Shown here piece by piece: positions 17,409-25,904 of a stretch of 64,000 nucleotides of DNA; the first letter of the stretch is position 1; the number at the start of each line of letters is the position of its first letter. The position numbers were made by a program, and so were the translations under genes. The stretch comes from Microbacterium pseudoresistens (GTDB lineage Bacteria; Actinomycetota; Actinomycetes; Actinomycetales; Microbacteriaceae): positions 248,001-312,000 of the forward strand of contig NZ_JACCBH010000001.1 in the NCBI RefSeq assembly GCF_013409745.1. The letters are read 5' to 3'. The notes beneath the pieces were generated by a model that ran no database searches, had not been told where the DNA came from, and saw only the letters and a program-made list of their open reading frames with translations.

Positions 17409-18236
17409 TCACTTCAGTCCTGTGGCGGCGACGCCCTGGATGAAGTACTTCTGCAGGAAGAGGAAGAGGATGAGGATCGGCAGGAGCACGACCATGGCCC
17501 CGGCGAGCAACAGGCCGAACGAGATCGTGTTGGAGGCCTGAGACGCCACCGACAGCCCGACGGGTGCGGTGTAGGTGTCCTGCGACTGTGCCACCACCAG
17601 AGGCCAGAGGAAGTTGTTCCAGGAGGTCAGGAACGACAGGATCGCCACGGTGGCAAGACCGGGCCCGGTGAGCGGGAGGAACACGCGGAAGAAGATCCGC
17701 GCCTCACCCGCGCCGTCCAGGCGCGCCGCCTCGAGCAGCTCGAAAGGCACGCCGTGCGCGAACTGCCGCATGATGAACACGCACAGCGGCAGTGCCAGCA
17801 CCGGCAGGATGATCGCGATGAGCGTGTTGACCAGGCCCAGCTGCACGACGATGAGGAACTGCGGCACGAACAGGGCGACGTAGGGCACGATCATCGCCAC
17901 GATGACGAGCGGGAACACGGCGCCGCGTCCGCGGAAGCGGAGCTTGGCGAGCGCGTAGCCGGCCATGGCGCTGAACAGCACGTTGCCCACGATCGCGACC
18001 GAGGAGACGATGAAGCTGTTCATCATGTAGTCGCCGAAGCCGCGCTCGGCGAACAGCTGCACGTAGTTGCCGATCTGGAACGACTCCGGCAGCCACGCGC
18101 CGGGGTTTCCGAGGAACTCCGCCTGCGTCTTGAAGGATCCGAAGAACACCCAGACGAAGGGCAGGAGCATGAACACGGTGATGACGATCAGGACGGTGTA
18201 GTTCAGCGCCTGACGCGTCGGCGAGAGAGTCTTCAA
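17409..18236 (-). CDS. Carbohydrate ABC transporter permease (MalG-like)
   Basis: A 275-residue permease starting at TTG; this start overlaps the stop of the other permease (TTGA). The N-terminus is LKTLSPTRQALNYTVLIVIT. Six hydrophobic segments follow, and the EAA loop ELLEAARLDGAGEARIFFRV contacts the ATPase. The C-terminal KYFIQGVAATGLK is the standard ending of MalG-type permeases. The reading frame is open into the upstream gene, so an automatic call could overextend it; 275 residues is the normal family length. Together with the other permease and the lipoprotein it imports a sugar or glycoside. No ATPase gene is present, so a shared MsiK-type ATPase is likely. Confidence 0.9.
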   Translation of the reverse strand: MKTLSPTRQALNYTVLIVITVFMLLPFVWVFFGSFKTQAEFLGNPGAWLPESFQIGNYVQLFAERGFGDYMMNSFIVSSVAIVGNVLFSAMAGYALAKLRFRGRGAVFPLVIVAMIVPYVALFVPQFLIVVQLGLVNTLIAIILPVLALPLCVFIMRQFAHGVPFELLEAARLDGAGEARIFFRVFLPLTGPGLATVAILSFLTSWNNFLWPLVVAQSQDTYTAPVGLSVASQASNTISFGLLLAGAMVVLLPILILFLFLQKYFIQGVAATGLK

Positions 18237-19186
18237 TGTTTCGGCCTCAGCATTCTGAACTGGACGATCGCGACGATGCCGACCAGCAGCAACAACAGCA
18301 CCGATCCGGCCATCGAGGCGGAGACGTTGCCGAACCCGAACTGCTCGTACACCCAGAGGGCGACCGACTTGGTCGAGCTCAGCGGACCACCCCGGGTGAG
18401 CAGGTAGGGCTCCTCGAAGATGTTCAGGAACGACACGGTCTGCAGCACCGTCACCAGCAGGGTGGTTGGACGCAGCAGCGGCAGCGTGATCGACCACAGG
18501 CGCCGCCAGGCACCGGCTCCGTCGGTGGACGCTGCCTCGTAGATCTCCTCCGGCACGGCCTGCAGGCCCGCCAGGAAGAGGATCATGCACGTTCCGGTGG
18601 TGCGCCAGACGCCCATCATGACGACGGTGGTCACGGCCCAGCCGGGCTCGCCCAGCCAGTTCGGCCCCTGGATGCCGATGTCGCCGAGCGTGGCGTTGAC
18701 CGGGCCGGAGATCGAGAACGCGTACTGCCAGATCACGGCGGCGGCGACGATGTTGGTGATGACAGGCACGTAGGCGGCGGCGCGGAAGAAGGTTCGGAGC
18801 CGGCGGATGCCGTTGTTGAGCATGAGTGCCAGGGCCAGTCCCAGACCCATGCTCAGCGGCACGCACAGCACCACGAACAGCACCGTGTTGAGGAAGGATC
18901 GCTGGAACCCTGGGTTGCCGATGATCGCCAGGAATCCGTCGATCCCGGTGAAGTTCACCCCGAGCGGGTCGCGGATGTCGCGCGCCGTCATGTCGGTCAT
19001 GCTCGTGCCGAGCGCGAGGATCGCCGGGATGGCCGTGAAGACGAGGAAGATCAGCAGGAACGGCGCCAGGAACAGCCACGCCGTCGTCGCCTCAGCGCGG
19101 GAGCCGCCGTGCGCCTTCGCCCCTCCCCGGGGACGTCGCGAGGACGTCCCCGGGGTGAGCATCGCGCGAGTCGCGGTGGTGGACAT
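18233..19186 (-). CDS. Carbohydrate ABC transporter permease (MalF/UgpA-like)
   Basis: A 317-residue permease. A charged N-terminal tail of about 35 residues precedes ATTAWLFLAPFLLIFLVFTA, the first transmembrane segment of MalF/UgpA-like permeases. The EAA loop is EEIYEAASTDGAGAWRRLWS, and FLNIFEEPYLLTRGGP is the usual late loop. The ATG at 19186 is chosen. A TTG at 19198 overlapping the binding-protein stop is an alternative that fits the overlap style of this operon. It forms the membrane channel with the downstream permease. Confidence 0.88.
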   Translation of the reverse strand: MSTTATRAMLTPGTSSRRPRGGAKAHGGSRAEATTAWLFLAPFLLIFLVFTAIPAILALGTSMTDMTARDIRDPLGVNFTGIDGFLAIIGNPGFQRSFLNTVLFVVLCVPLSMGLGLALALMLNNGIRRLRTFFRAAAYVPVITNIVAAAVIWQYAFSISGPVNATLGDIGIQGPNWLGEPGWAVTTVVMMGVWRTTGTCMILFLAGLQAVPEEIYEAASTDGAGAWRRLWSITLPLLRPTTLLVTVLQTVSFLNIFEEPYLLTRGGPLSSTKSVALWVYEQFGFGNVSASMAGSVLLLLLVGIVAIVQFRMLRPKH

Positions 19187-19194
19187 GATCCGGG

Positions 19195-20505
19195 TCAACC
19201 ACCCATGCCGATGGACTCGGCCTGCGCCTGTGCGGCGTCGAGGGCGTCCTGCGCAGACACGCCTCCGCGCACCACCTTCTCGATCTGCTCGCCGATCACG
19301 GTGCCCACCTGGGTCCAGGTGGGCACCTTCGGCAGCGTGATCCCGGTCTCCAGCCCCGCCTCGACGGTCTGGAGGAGAGCGTCGTCGGCGAGCTCGGGGT
19401 CATCCCACGCGGCCTTCACCGCCGGCATGTTCTTGAAGATCTCGTACCACTTCACCTGCTGGGCGGGATCGGACATCCACCGGGCGAACTTCCAGGCCGC
19501 ATCGGCGTTGCCCGAATCGGTCGGAACCATCCAGCTGCCGCCGCCGACGGTCGTGGCCGCATCGCCGTCGGGGCCGACCGGCATGGGTGCCAGCGAGATG
19601 TTCGCCTCGGCCCAACCCTCGCCGTTCGCGTCGTCGAACCAGCTGTAGAACCAGGGACCACCATCGATGATCGCGGCGTTCTTGCCGGTGGTCGACCACG
19701 AGACCGTGTCGAGGAACTCGGGGCCGTCGGGCGAGGCCAGGCCGTCAGCCATGAAGCTCGCCCAGTACTCCAGCGCCTCGACGTTCTCGGGGCTGTTGAT
19801 GGTCCACTCGCTCTGGTCATCGGAGATGAAGCCTCCGCCGTTCTGCGCCGAGAAGGTGAGCAGCTGCCGCGCCGTGTAGGCGTCGTAGGCCGCGTAGAGG
19901 GCGAGCGGATACTCGACGCCCGACGCCTTCAGCCCCTCGGCGAAGGTACGCAGACCGTCCCAGTCCTCCGGCGCTTCCACGCCCGCCGCGGCAGCGAGGT
20001 CGGTGCGGTAGAGCACCATGTCGGCATAGGCGTACCACGGTACGCCGTACGCGACGTCGTCGACGACCGAGTTGTCCCAGATGACCTCGAAGAAGTCGTC
20101 CGGGTCGACCAGGTCGTCGGGCACGGCGGCGAAACCGCCGGTCGCGATGAGCGAGGACTGCGTCTCGGTGAAGGCGTAGATGAGATCGGGCACCGTGCCC
20201 GCGGTGATCGCCGCCGTCAGCTTCGAGGCGAACTCGGCCTCGGGCACCTGGGTCATCGTGATCTTCACGTCGGGATTCTCAGCGGTGAAGTCCTCGAACA
20301 TCTGAGGCAGTTCGGCGCCGTCGGCGCCCTGCGTCCAGATCTCCAGCGAGCCGGTGGCCGGCTCGTCGTCGACGGCGGCGGACGATGCCGATCCACCGCC
20401 TCCGTCTTCGGCCCTTCCGCAGCCGGTCAGCAGCAGCGCACTGGTGGCGACCAGCGCTATGCCGAGCATCGTCGCCCGGCGTCGCGAAGTGGTGTGTGTG
20501 TGCAT
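19195..20505 (-). CDS. Extracellular sugar-binding lipoprotein of ABC importer
   Basis: A 436-residue family-1 solute-binding protein. The signal peptide ends in a lipobox (LLLTGC) at about residues 20-25. The mature part has GSLEIWTQGADGAELPQMFE, then TAAITAGTVPDLIYAF and GIDGGPWFYSW-like segments typical of maltose/glycerol-3-phosphate-type binding proteins. AAGGAG lies 9 nt before the ATG at 20505; an ATG at 20514 would leave no spacing, so 20505 is preferred. It sits between the GMC oxidoreductase and the two permeases and delivers the substrate. The sugar is unknown. Confidence 0.9.
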   Translation of the reverse strand: MHTHTTSRRRATMLGIALVATSALLLTGCGRAEDGGGGSASSAAVDDEPATGSLEIWTQGADGAELPQMFEDFTAENPDVKITMTQVPEAEFASKLTAAITAGTVPDLIYAFTETQSSLIATGGFAAVPDDLVDPDDFFEVIWDNSVVDDVAYGVPWYAYADMVLYRTDLAAAAGVEAPEDWDGLRTFAEGLKASGVEYPLALYAAYDAYTARQLLTFSAQNGGGFISDDQSEWTINSPENVEALEYWASFMADGLASPDGPEFLDTVSWSTTGKNAAIIDGGPWFYSWFDDANGEGWAEANISLAPMPVGPDGDAATTVGGGSWMVPTDSGNADAAWKFARWMSDPAQQVKWYEIFKNMPAVKAAWDDPELADDALLQTVEAGLETGITLPKVPTWTQVGTVIGEQIEKVVRGGVSAQDALDAAQAQAESIGMGG

Positions 20506-20530
20506 CGCGATCATCTCCTTGGTGTTCGGG

Positions 20531-22024
20531 TCAGAGGGCCGCCGCGACCGCGCGCGCGATGCGCACGGACAGGGTGACCCCGGTGAGGGTGGAATTGCAG
20601 GTCAGTGCGGTGGGGATCACGCCGTTGCCGGCGAGGAAGAGGTTCTCGTGGTCCCACACGCGTCCGTCGGTGTCCACGACGCTGGTCCCGTCATCGACCG
20701 CGCCCATGCGGACGGTCCCGGTGTAGTGCAGCGATGCGCCCGGAGGCTGCACGGTGCGGTCATCGTCCGGGAAGTCGCCGATCACGCGGGCCGCGGCGCG
20801 CTGGATCCCGCGGGTGCGGGCGATCTCGTCCAGATCCGCCGCCGAGTACGAGAAGTGCACCGTCATGTGCGGCATCCCGAGCGGGTCAGTCAGCTCGTCG
20901 GAGAACTCGATGCGGTTCTCCTCGCGGATCTCGGTGGCGCAATACCAGCCGACGCTGAGCAGATGGCGGCCCTCGAACTCTCGCTCCATGAGCTGTCCGT
21001 GCGCCGGTCGCGCTGCGCCGATCGACGGGCTCCAGTACGAGCCGATGAACGGCTCCCCCTTTGGCGGGACAGGGATGTCGGCCTTCGTCAGTCCGAAGCG
21101 GGCCTCGTCGATCTCGACCTCGCCGTCGACGGTGGCGTGCTCGTTCAGACGACGTCCCAGCGCGTGCGGCCGGATGCCGGACGCCCACAGCAGCTGCGGC
21201 GTGCGCAGCGCATCGGCGGCGACCACGACGACACCGGCCCGCACGATCCCTTCCTCGCCCGTGACGAGGTCGCGCGTGCGCACCTCGGAGACACGGCCGT
21301 CTTGGTGCTCCAGCGCCGTGACGAGCACCCCTGTACGCAGTCGCATCCGTTCGTCGGTGCCGTCGAACAGCTCCGGGGCGATGTCACGCGGCCCTGTGCG
21401 CGCGAACGGGCGGCCTGGCCGGGAGACACCGCCCATGGGCATGAAGCCCGCCTCGCGTTCGGGGTCGGGGCTGGGGACGGCCTCGCGCAGTGCGCGGAAG
21501 ATCGGCTCGGTGAAGGGGTTGTCCATGTCGGCCACGAGCGGTCCCACCGAGGTGCGCAGGAGGGTGCGCGCCACCTCCTGATCGGCGCTCCATTCCTGAT
21601 CGGGCAGGAACGCGGGGATCTCCTCGGCGTACGGCCACGGTGTCGCGGCCGTCCAGTGCACGCCCATCCCGCCGATGTTCCACGCGATGGACGCACCGGG
21701 GAACTCAGCGAAGTTGTGGCCGAGGAAGGCCGCCGGGAAGACCCCGGTGGACTCCGCCGTCCAGTGATCCCCGTCGATCTCGTTCATGCTCGCCGCGCCC
21801 TTGACGTACTCGATCTGCCGCGCGCGGCGCATGAGGTCGTCGTAGGAGGCATTCATCGCGCTCTCGTCGGCTTCGACGAGGTGCTCTCCGGCCGTGCCCG
21901 TGATCTCGCGTCCGGCCTCCAGCACCAGGATGCTCGCCTCGGGCGCGTGCGCGCGCACCTGGTGGGCGATCGTCGCCCCGTTGGGTCCGCTGCCCACGAT
22001 CACCAGATCGAATTGTTCCGTCAT
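20531..22024 (-). CDS. GMC/pyranose-oxidase-like FAD oxidoreductase (candidate glycoside 3-oxidase)
   Basis: A 497-residue flavoprotein. The FAD Rossmann motif GSGPNGA is at residues 11-17, VLEAGREI follows, WNIGGMGVHWTAATPW is in the FAD-attachment region, and NEHATVDGE lies mid-protein. The C-terminal block LHYTGTVRMG (His433) and CNSTLTGV (Asn477) supplies the His/Asn pair 44 residues apart found in pyranose 2-oxidase-type enzymes. Bacterial members of this subgroup, including C-glycoside 3-oxidases from Microbacterium, oxidise the C3 hydroxyl of sugars or glycosides. The context (sugar importer, Gfo/Idh, three TIM barrels) supports 3-keto-glycoside formation as the first step. Oxidase and dehydrogenase action cannot be separated from sequence. 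Confidence 0.87.
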   Translation of the reverse strand: MTEQFDLVIVGSGPNGATIAHQVRAHAPEASILVLEAGREITGTAGEHLVEADESAMNASYDDLMRRARQIEYVKGAASMNEIDGDHWTAESTGVFPAAFLGHNFAEFPGASIAWNIGGMGVHWTAATPWPYAEEIPAFLPDQEWSADQEVARTLLRTSVGPLVADMDNPFTEPIFRALREAVPSPDPEREAGFMPMGGVSRPGRPFARTGPRDIAPELFDGTDERMRLRTGVLVTALEHQDGRVSEVRTRDLVTGEEGIVRAGVVVVAADALRTPQLLWASGIRPHALGRRLNEHATVDGEVEIDEARFGLTKADIPVPPKGEPFIGSYWSPSIGAARPAHGQLMEREFEGRHLLSVGWYCATEIREENRIEFSDELTDPLGMPHMTVHFSYSAADLDEIARTRGIQRAAARVIGDFPDDDRTVQPPGASLHYTGTVRMGAVDDGTSVVDTDGRVWDHENLFLAGNGVIPTALTCNSTLTGVTLSVRIARAVAAAL

Positions 22025-22052
22025 CGTCGTCCTTCCGGCCTCTCTCCTGCGC

Positions 22053-23162
22053 TCAGCTCTGCTCTGCCACGTCGATCCAGCGCTCGCCCGCCGCGGCTTC
22101 GAGCACCGCTTCGGTGAGCTGGGCGGCGCGCACGCCGTCGGCGAAGACCGGCAGCCCGTCGATGCGCTCTCCGGCGACCGTCGCGTAGACGTCGGCGACG
22201 AAACCGTTGAAGGCGTCCTGGTATCCCTGTGCGTGACCGACGGGAACCCGCGAGAAGCGCTCCACTCCCGGATGCGCGGTCTGCCCGTCGCGGAACAGCT
22301 GCTGGTTGCTCGCACGCCCCCCGATCCAGAGCTCTTCGGGCCGTTCCTGGTCGAAACGGATGCTCGCCTGCGCGCCGTGCAGTTCGAGGGTGAGCGCGTT
22401 CTTGCGCCCGGCCGCCATCTGCGAGATGAGGAGCGTGCCGATCGCGCCCGAGTCGAGCTCGACGAGGATCGCCACGGCGTCTTCATTCGCGACCTCGTGC
22501 CCGCCTCGGGTGTCGTACACGCGACGGGTGCGCGCCGTGAGGCGGGCGATCCGCTCGCCTGCGACGAACTCGAGCAGGTCGCACAGGTGCGAGCCGATGT
22601 CGGCGAAGGCCCGCGAGGGGCCGCCGTCGGCGGAGGTCGCGCGCCAGTCGTCGTCCTCCGGCAGAAGCATCCAGTCTTGCAGGTAGCCGCAGTCGACAGT
22701 CAGCAGCGCCCCGATCTCGCCCGCAGCGACCCTCGCCCGCGCCTCGCGGACCATCGGGTGGTAGCGGTACACGAACGGCACGGCGGCGATGACTCCCGCC
22801 TCCTCCGCGGCCTCGGCGAGCGTGCGTGCGTCGGCGTGGGTCGTGGCGAGAGGCTTCTCGCAGATCACGTGCTTGCCTGCGGAGATCGCCTGCATCGCCA
22901 GCGGGGCGTGGGTCGCGTTGGGCGTGCAGATGTGGACGACGTCGCTGTCCCCGGACAGCAGAGCGGACGCGCTTTCGGCGGCCTCGGCGATGCCGAGCTC
23001 CTCGGCGGCGCGCTCGGCGCGCTCCGGGGACGAGCTGGCGACAGCGGTCATCGTCGCGCCGACGGCTCGTGCGGCTCTGCTGTGCACGCGGGCCATGAAC
23101 CCGCCTCCGAGGAAGCCGGCACGGATCGTTCCGATGCCGGTGTGAGTGACGTCCGTTGTCAT
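22053..23162 (-). CDS. Gfo/Idh/MocA family oxidoreductase (first gene of sugar operon)
   Basis: A 369-residue protein. The Rossmann domain is IRAGFLGGGFMARVHSRAAR, VVHICTPNATHAPLAMQAI follows, and the catalytic EKP motif is HVICEKPLATT. The C-terminal half carries GGPSRAFADIGSHLCDLLEF with the D-x-x-x-H pair typical of sugar dehydrogenases of this family. It probably interconverts the 3-keto and hydroxy forms of the substrate or product. The ATG at 23162 is preferred over the more upstream ATG at 23204, which would reach into the operator region. It is divergent from the ROK regulator and leads the operon that continues with the GMC enzyme. Confidence 0.88.
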   Translation of the reverse strand: MTTDVTHTGIGTIRAGFLGGGFMARVHSRAARAVGATMTAVASSSPERAERAAEELGIAEAAESASALLSGDSDVVHICTPNATHAPLAMQAISAGKHVICEKPLATTHADARTLAEAAEEAGVIAAVPFVYRYHPMVREARARVAAGEIGALLTVDCGYLQDWMLLPEDDDWRATSADGGPSRAFADIGSHLCDLLEFVAGERIARLTARTRRVYDTRGGHEVANEDAVAILVELDSGAIGTLLISQMAAGRKNALTLELHGAQASIRFDQERPEELWIGGRASNQQLFRDGQTAHPGVERFSRVPVGHAQGYQDAFNGFVADVYATVAGERIDGLPVFADGVRAAQLTEAVLEAAAGERWIDVAEQS

Positions 23163-23188
23163 GCGGACGATACTGACACAGATCACCC

Positions 23189-23238
23189 CACTTTTGCTAG
23201 TCATCCGGCAGAAGTTTTTTCAATGACGCGCAGAAGTG
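23189..23238. promoter_or_regulatory. Repeated half-sites in the divergent promoter, candidate ROK operator
   Basis: GCAGAAGT occurs twice in direct orientation (23208-23215 and 23230-23237), 22 bp or two helical turns apart. CACTTTTGC (23189-23197) is an inverted copy with one mismatch. All lie in the 115-bp gap between the first operon gene and the ROK regulator. Their arrangement fits binding by a regulator dimer controlling both directions. The repeats are seen; the binding protein is inferred. Confidence 0.5.
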
Positions 23239-23277
23239 TTGTTCTGTGTCACCGAACCCCTGTGGTTTACTGACCTC

Positions 23278-24474
23278 ATGAGCGACCAGGACCGCGTCAA
23301 CGGCAGCACGGCGCCTGGCTCCGGAGAGATCCTTCAGTTGCTCCTGGATGGCCGTGCGCGCACGAAGGCCGACCTCGTGCATCTCACCGGTCTCGCACGA
23401 TCCACCGTCTCCTCGCGTGTCGATGCGCTGCTCGCCTCCGGCCTCGCCGTACCCGCCGGCGAGGCCGCCTCCACCGGCGGCCGGCCTCCTGCACGCATCG
23501 CGTTCAACCCGCGTGCCGGGGCGATCGTCGCGGTCGACCTCGGCGCATCCCACGGCACCGTCGCGCTCGCCGACCTCAGCGGCAGCATCCTGCTCACCTC
23601 CACGCATCCGCTCGACATCGCCGCGGGTCCGGTCGAGGTGCTCGATCGCGTGGTGGCCGAGGCGGCCGTGCTTCTCGAGCACGATTCCGTGCGCGACATC
23701 CCTCTCGTCGGAGTCGGGATCGGCGTGCCCGGCCCCGTGGAGCACTCCACCGGGCGTCCGTACAACCCGCCCATCATGCCGGGATGGGATCGCTTCGACG
23801 TGCCCGGCTACGTGCAGCGCACCTTCGATGTGCCCGTGCTCGTCGACAACGACGTGAACATCCTCGCCCTCGGCGAGCACGCCCTGAGCTACCCGGATGC
23901 GCGAGACCTCGTGTTCGTGAAGGTCGCGACCGGCATCGGCGCGGGCATCATCGCGGGGGGCCAGCTGCAACGGGGAGCGCAGGGGTCGGCCGGCGACATG
24001 GGGCACGTGCGCGTGCCGTACTCCCCCGACTCCTCGCCCGCGGCGAAGGAGGATCGTGATCTCGAAGCCCTCGCCAGCGGCACCGCGATCGCCGCGACCC
24101 TGCGGGAGTGCGGTCAGGCGACGGAGTCGAGCGCCGACGTCGTCGCTCTGATCCGGGCGGGCAACGCGGCGGCCATCGAAGCAACCCGGCAGGCGGGGCG
24201 CGACGTGGGCGAGGTGCTCGCCTCCATGGTGAACCTCCTCAACCCATCGGTGATCATCCTCGGCGGCAGCATCGGCCGCGCGGGCGAGCACCTGCTCGCC
24301 GGGGTGCGCGAGGTGGTCTACCGACGCTCGATCACCCTCGCCACTCAGCATCTCGCGATCGTTCAGACGCAGGGCGGCGAACGCGCCGCCGTGCTCGGTG
24401 CCGCGATCATGGTCACGCGCGACGTGCTCGCGCCGGCGAACGTCGACGCCCGGCTCTCCGCGGCGCGCCGCTGA
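23278..24474 (+). CDS. ROK family transcriptional regulator lacking the zinc cysteines
   Basis: A 398-residue protein with an N-terminal winged helix (LLLDGRARTKADLVHLTGLA, STVSSRVDALLASG) followed by a ROK sugar-kinase fold. GAIVAVDLGASHGTVALAD is the phosphate-1 loop, VGIGVPGPVEHSTG and DNDVNILALGEH follow, and VKVATGIGAGII is present. The ROK zinc signature after the GH motif (CxCGxxGCxE) is missing: GDMGHVRVP is followed by a Ser/Ala/Asp-rich stretch with no Cys. It is therefore a regulator that has lost the structural zinc site, and kinase activity is unlikely to matter. It is divergent from the sugar operon and probably its repressor. The ATG at 23278 matches the family start. Confidence 0.88.
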   Translation: MSDQDRVNGSTAPGSGEILQLLLDGRARTKADLVHLTGLARSTVSSRVDALLASGLAVPAGEAASTGGRPPARIAFNPRAGAIVAVDLGASHGTVALADLSGSILLTSTHPLDIAAGPVEVLDRVVAEAAVLLEHDSVRDIPLVGVGIGVPGPVEHSTGRPYNPPIMPGWDRFDVPGYVQRTFDVPVLVDNDVNILALGEHALSYPDARDLVFVKVATGIGAGIIAGGQLQRGAQGSAGDMGHVRVPYSPDSSPAAKEDRDLEALASGTAIAATLRECGQATESSADVVALIRAGNAAAIEATRQAGRDVGEVLASMVNLLNPSVIILGGSIGRAGEHLLAGVREVVYRRSITLATQHLAIVQTQGGERAAVLGAAIMVTRDVLAPANVDARLSAARR

Positions 24475-24477
24475 GTC

Positions 24478-25467
24478 TCAGCCTCGTGCGTGCACGTCGC
24501 GCAGGGCGGGTTCCAACTCCGGGTGGCGGAAGGCGAAGCCGGCGCGGGTGAGCACGGCCGGCGCCACCCAGCGGCTCTTGAGCACGAGCTCGGACTCGGT
24601 GCGCAGCACCCACATCGCCGGCTCGAGCATGAAGCGCCACGCCGGCAGGCCGATCGGCGTGCGCACGATGCGGCGCAGCGCCGCCATGAGCTCGCGGTTG
24701 TCGACCTGCGTCGGCGCCGACATGTTCACCGGGCCCGCGATCCCTGGATGATCGCGGAGGAACCGCACCGCGTCGACGAAATCGTCGACGTGCATCCAGC
24801 TGAACCGCTGCCGTCCGCGTGAACGGACATAGCCCGGGGCGGGCGGCTCGGTGGGCGCAAGGCCGATCCCGCGGTACCGGCGGTGTGGAAACCACCAGCC
24901 ATCGATCTGCGGCCCGCCGACGCCCAGCCGCGCAAGCCGGAACAGCAGATCCGACACCGGTGCGCCGGGACCGATCACGATCGTCGTGCGCAGGGCGATG
25001 CGGCGTGTGGCGGGCAGGTCGCCGCGGAACAACTCGGCCTCCCACGCGCGGCCGACGTCGGGCGAGAACCCGCCGTCGACCTCCGTGTCATCCTCGGTCT
25101 GCGCCCGATCCAGCGCATAACGGTAGATCGTCGCCGTGCTCGCGTTCATCCAGACCGCCGGCGGATGCTCCGCTGCCCGGATCGCATCTCCCAGCGCCCT
25201 GGTCGTATCGATGCGCGAACGCAGGATCTCGTCGCGGTTCGCATCCGTGTATCGGCAGTTGACGCTCTTGCCTGCGAGGCCGATCACAAGGGCGGCGCCG
25301 TCGACGATCCGGTCGACCGAGGCCTGGTCGCTCCAGCGCGCATCGGGCCCCTGACGCCCGATCACGGCGACGTCGTAGCCATCGGCGCGAAGCCCGGCCG
25401 CGAGCGCATGGCCGAGAAATCCGGAACCGCCGCCGATGACGGCGCGCGGCCGAGCGGCCTCAGCCAT
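24478..25467 (-). CDS. TIGR01777 family epimerase (SDR39U1-like)
   Basis: A 329-residue extended short-chain dehydrogenase-like protein: VIGGGSGFLGHALAAGLRAD is the NAD(P)-binding start, LIGLAGKSVNCRYT with RIDTTRALGDAIRA follows, and WMNASTATIYRYALDR carries the serine and tyrosine region. FSWMHVDDFVDAVRFL is characteristic of TIGR01777 proteins. The C-terminus has VNMSAPTQVDNRELM and LPAWRFMLEPAMW. The biochemical role of this family is not settled. The ATG at 25467 is preferred over the open frame upstream and overlaps the stop of the PLDc_N gene by 8 bp. It converges on the ROK gene with only 3 bp between. Confidence 0.88.
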   Translation of the reverse strand: MAEAARPRAVIGGGSGFLGHALAAGLRADGYDVAVIGRQGPDARWSDQASVDRIVDGAALVIGLAGKSVNCRYTDANRDEILRSRIDTTRALGDAIRAAEHPPAVWMNASTATIYRYALDRAQTEDDTEVDGGFSPDVGRAWEAELFRGDLPATRRIALRTTIVIGPGAPVSDLLFRLARLGVGGPQIDGWWFPHRRYRGIGLAPTEPPAPGYVRSRGRQRFSWMHVDDFVDAVRFLRDHPGIAGPVNMSAPTQVDNRELMAALRRIVRTPIGLPAWRFMLEPAMWVLRTESELVLKSRWVAPAVLTRAGFAFRHPELEPALRDVHARG

Positions 25468-25843
25468 CGGCCGCCTCGCCCGCCTCGCCGTTCTCGCGCT
25501 TGCGCTTCTCGATCTCGGCGCGCAGCCGCCACTCCTCGATCTCACGATCGAGATCGGCGATCTGCTGCTCGGTCGAGCGCGTATCGACCGGCGCCGTCGG
25601 AGCCGCAGGCGTCGCGGACGGGGTGGTGCGTTCGCGACGCATCCGCGGCATGGAAACTCCGGAGTCGCCGTACTCGCGCCCGATGACGAACCAGAGCACG
25701 CCGCCGACGAGCGGCACGATCACGACGAGGATGATCCAGAGCACCTTCGGCAAGTGCTTCACCTGATCGTCGGTACGCGTGATGATATCGATGAGCGCGC
25801 CGATCATGAGCGCGAGCACCAGCACCGAGAAGACGACTCCCAT
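25460..25843 (-). CDS. PLDc_N domain membrane protein
   Basis: A 127-residue protein with two hydrophobic segments at residues 2-22 and 33-55. It matches the phospholipase D N-terminal (PLDc_N) pattern: LIDIITRTDDQVKHLPKVLW, then LVGGVLWFVIGRE. The C-terminal half is a hydrophilic linker and a charged coiled-coil-like helix (TEQQIADLDREIEEWRLRAE). No catalytic HKD motif is present. Such small proteins are widespread in actinobacteria and their function is unknown. It is cotranscribed with the downstream epimerase-like gene. Confidence 0.85.
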   Translation of the reverse strand: MGVVFSVLVLALMIGALIDIITRTDDQVKHLPKVLWIILVVIVPLVGGVLWFVIGREYGDSGVSMPRMRRERTTPSATPAAPTAPVDTRSTEQQIADLDREIEEWRLRAEIEKRKRENGEAGEAADG

Positions 25844-25904
25844 GACCCCAGCCTACGGACGCGCGGCGTGCTCGGCGGCGAGGGCGGTCGCGAATGTGAC
25901 GCGA

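Noticed and set aside
17409-19079. Single 556-residue permease covering both permease genes
   Set aside because: The upstream half overlaps the real MalF-like gene in another frame; the TTG at 18236 gives the standard 275-residue MalG-like length.
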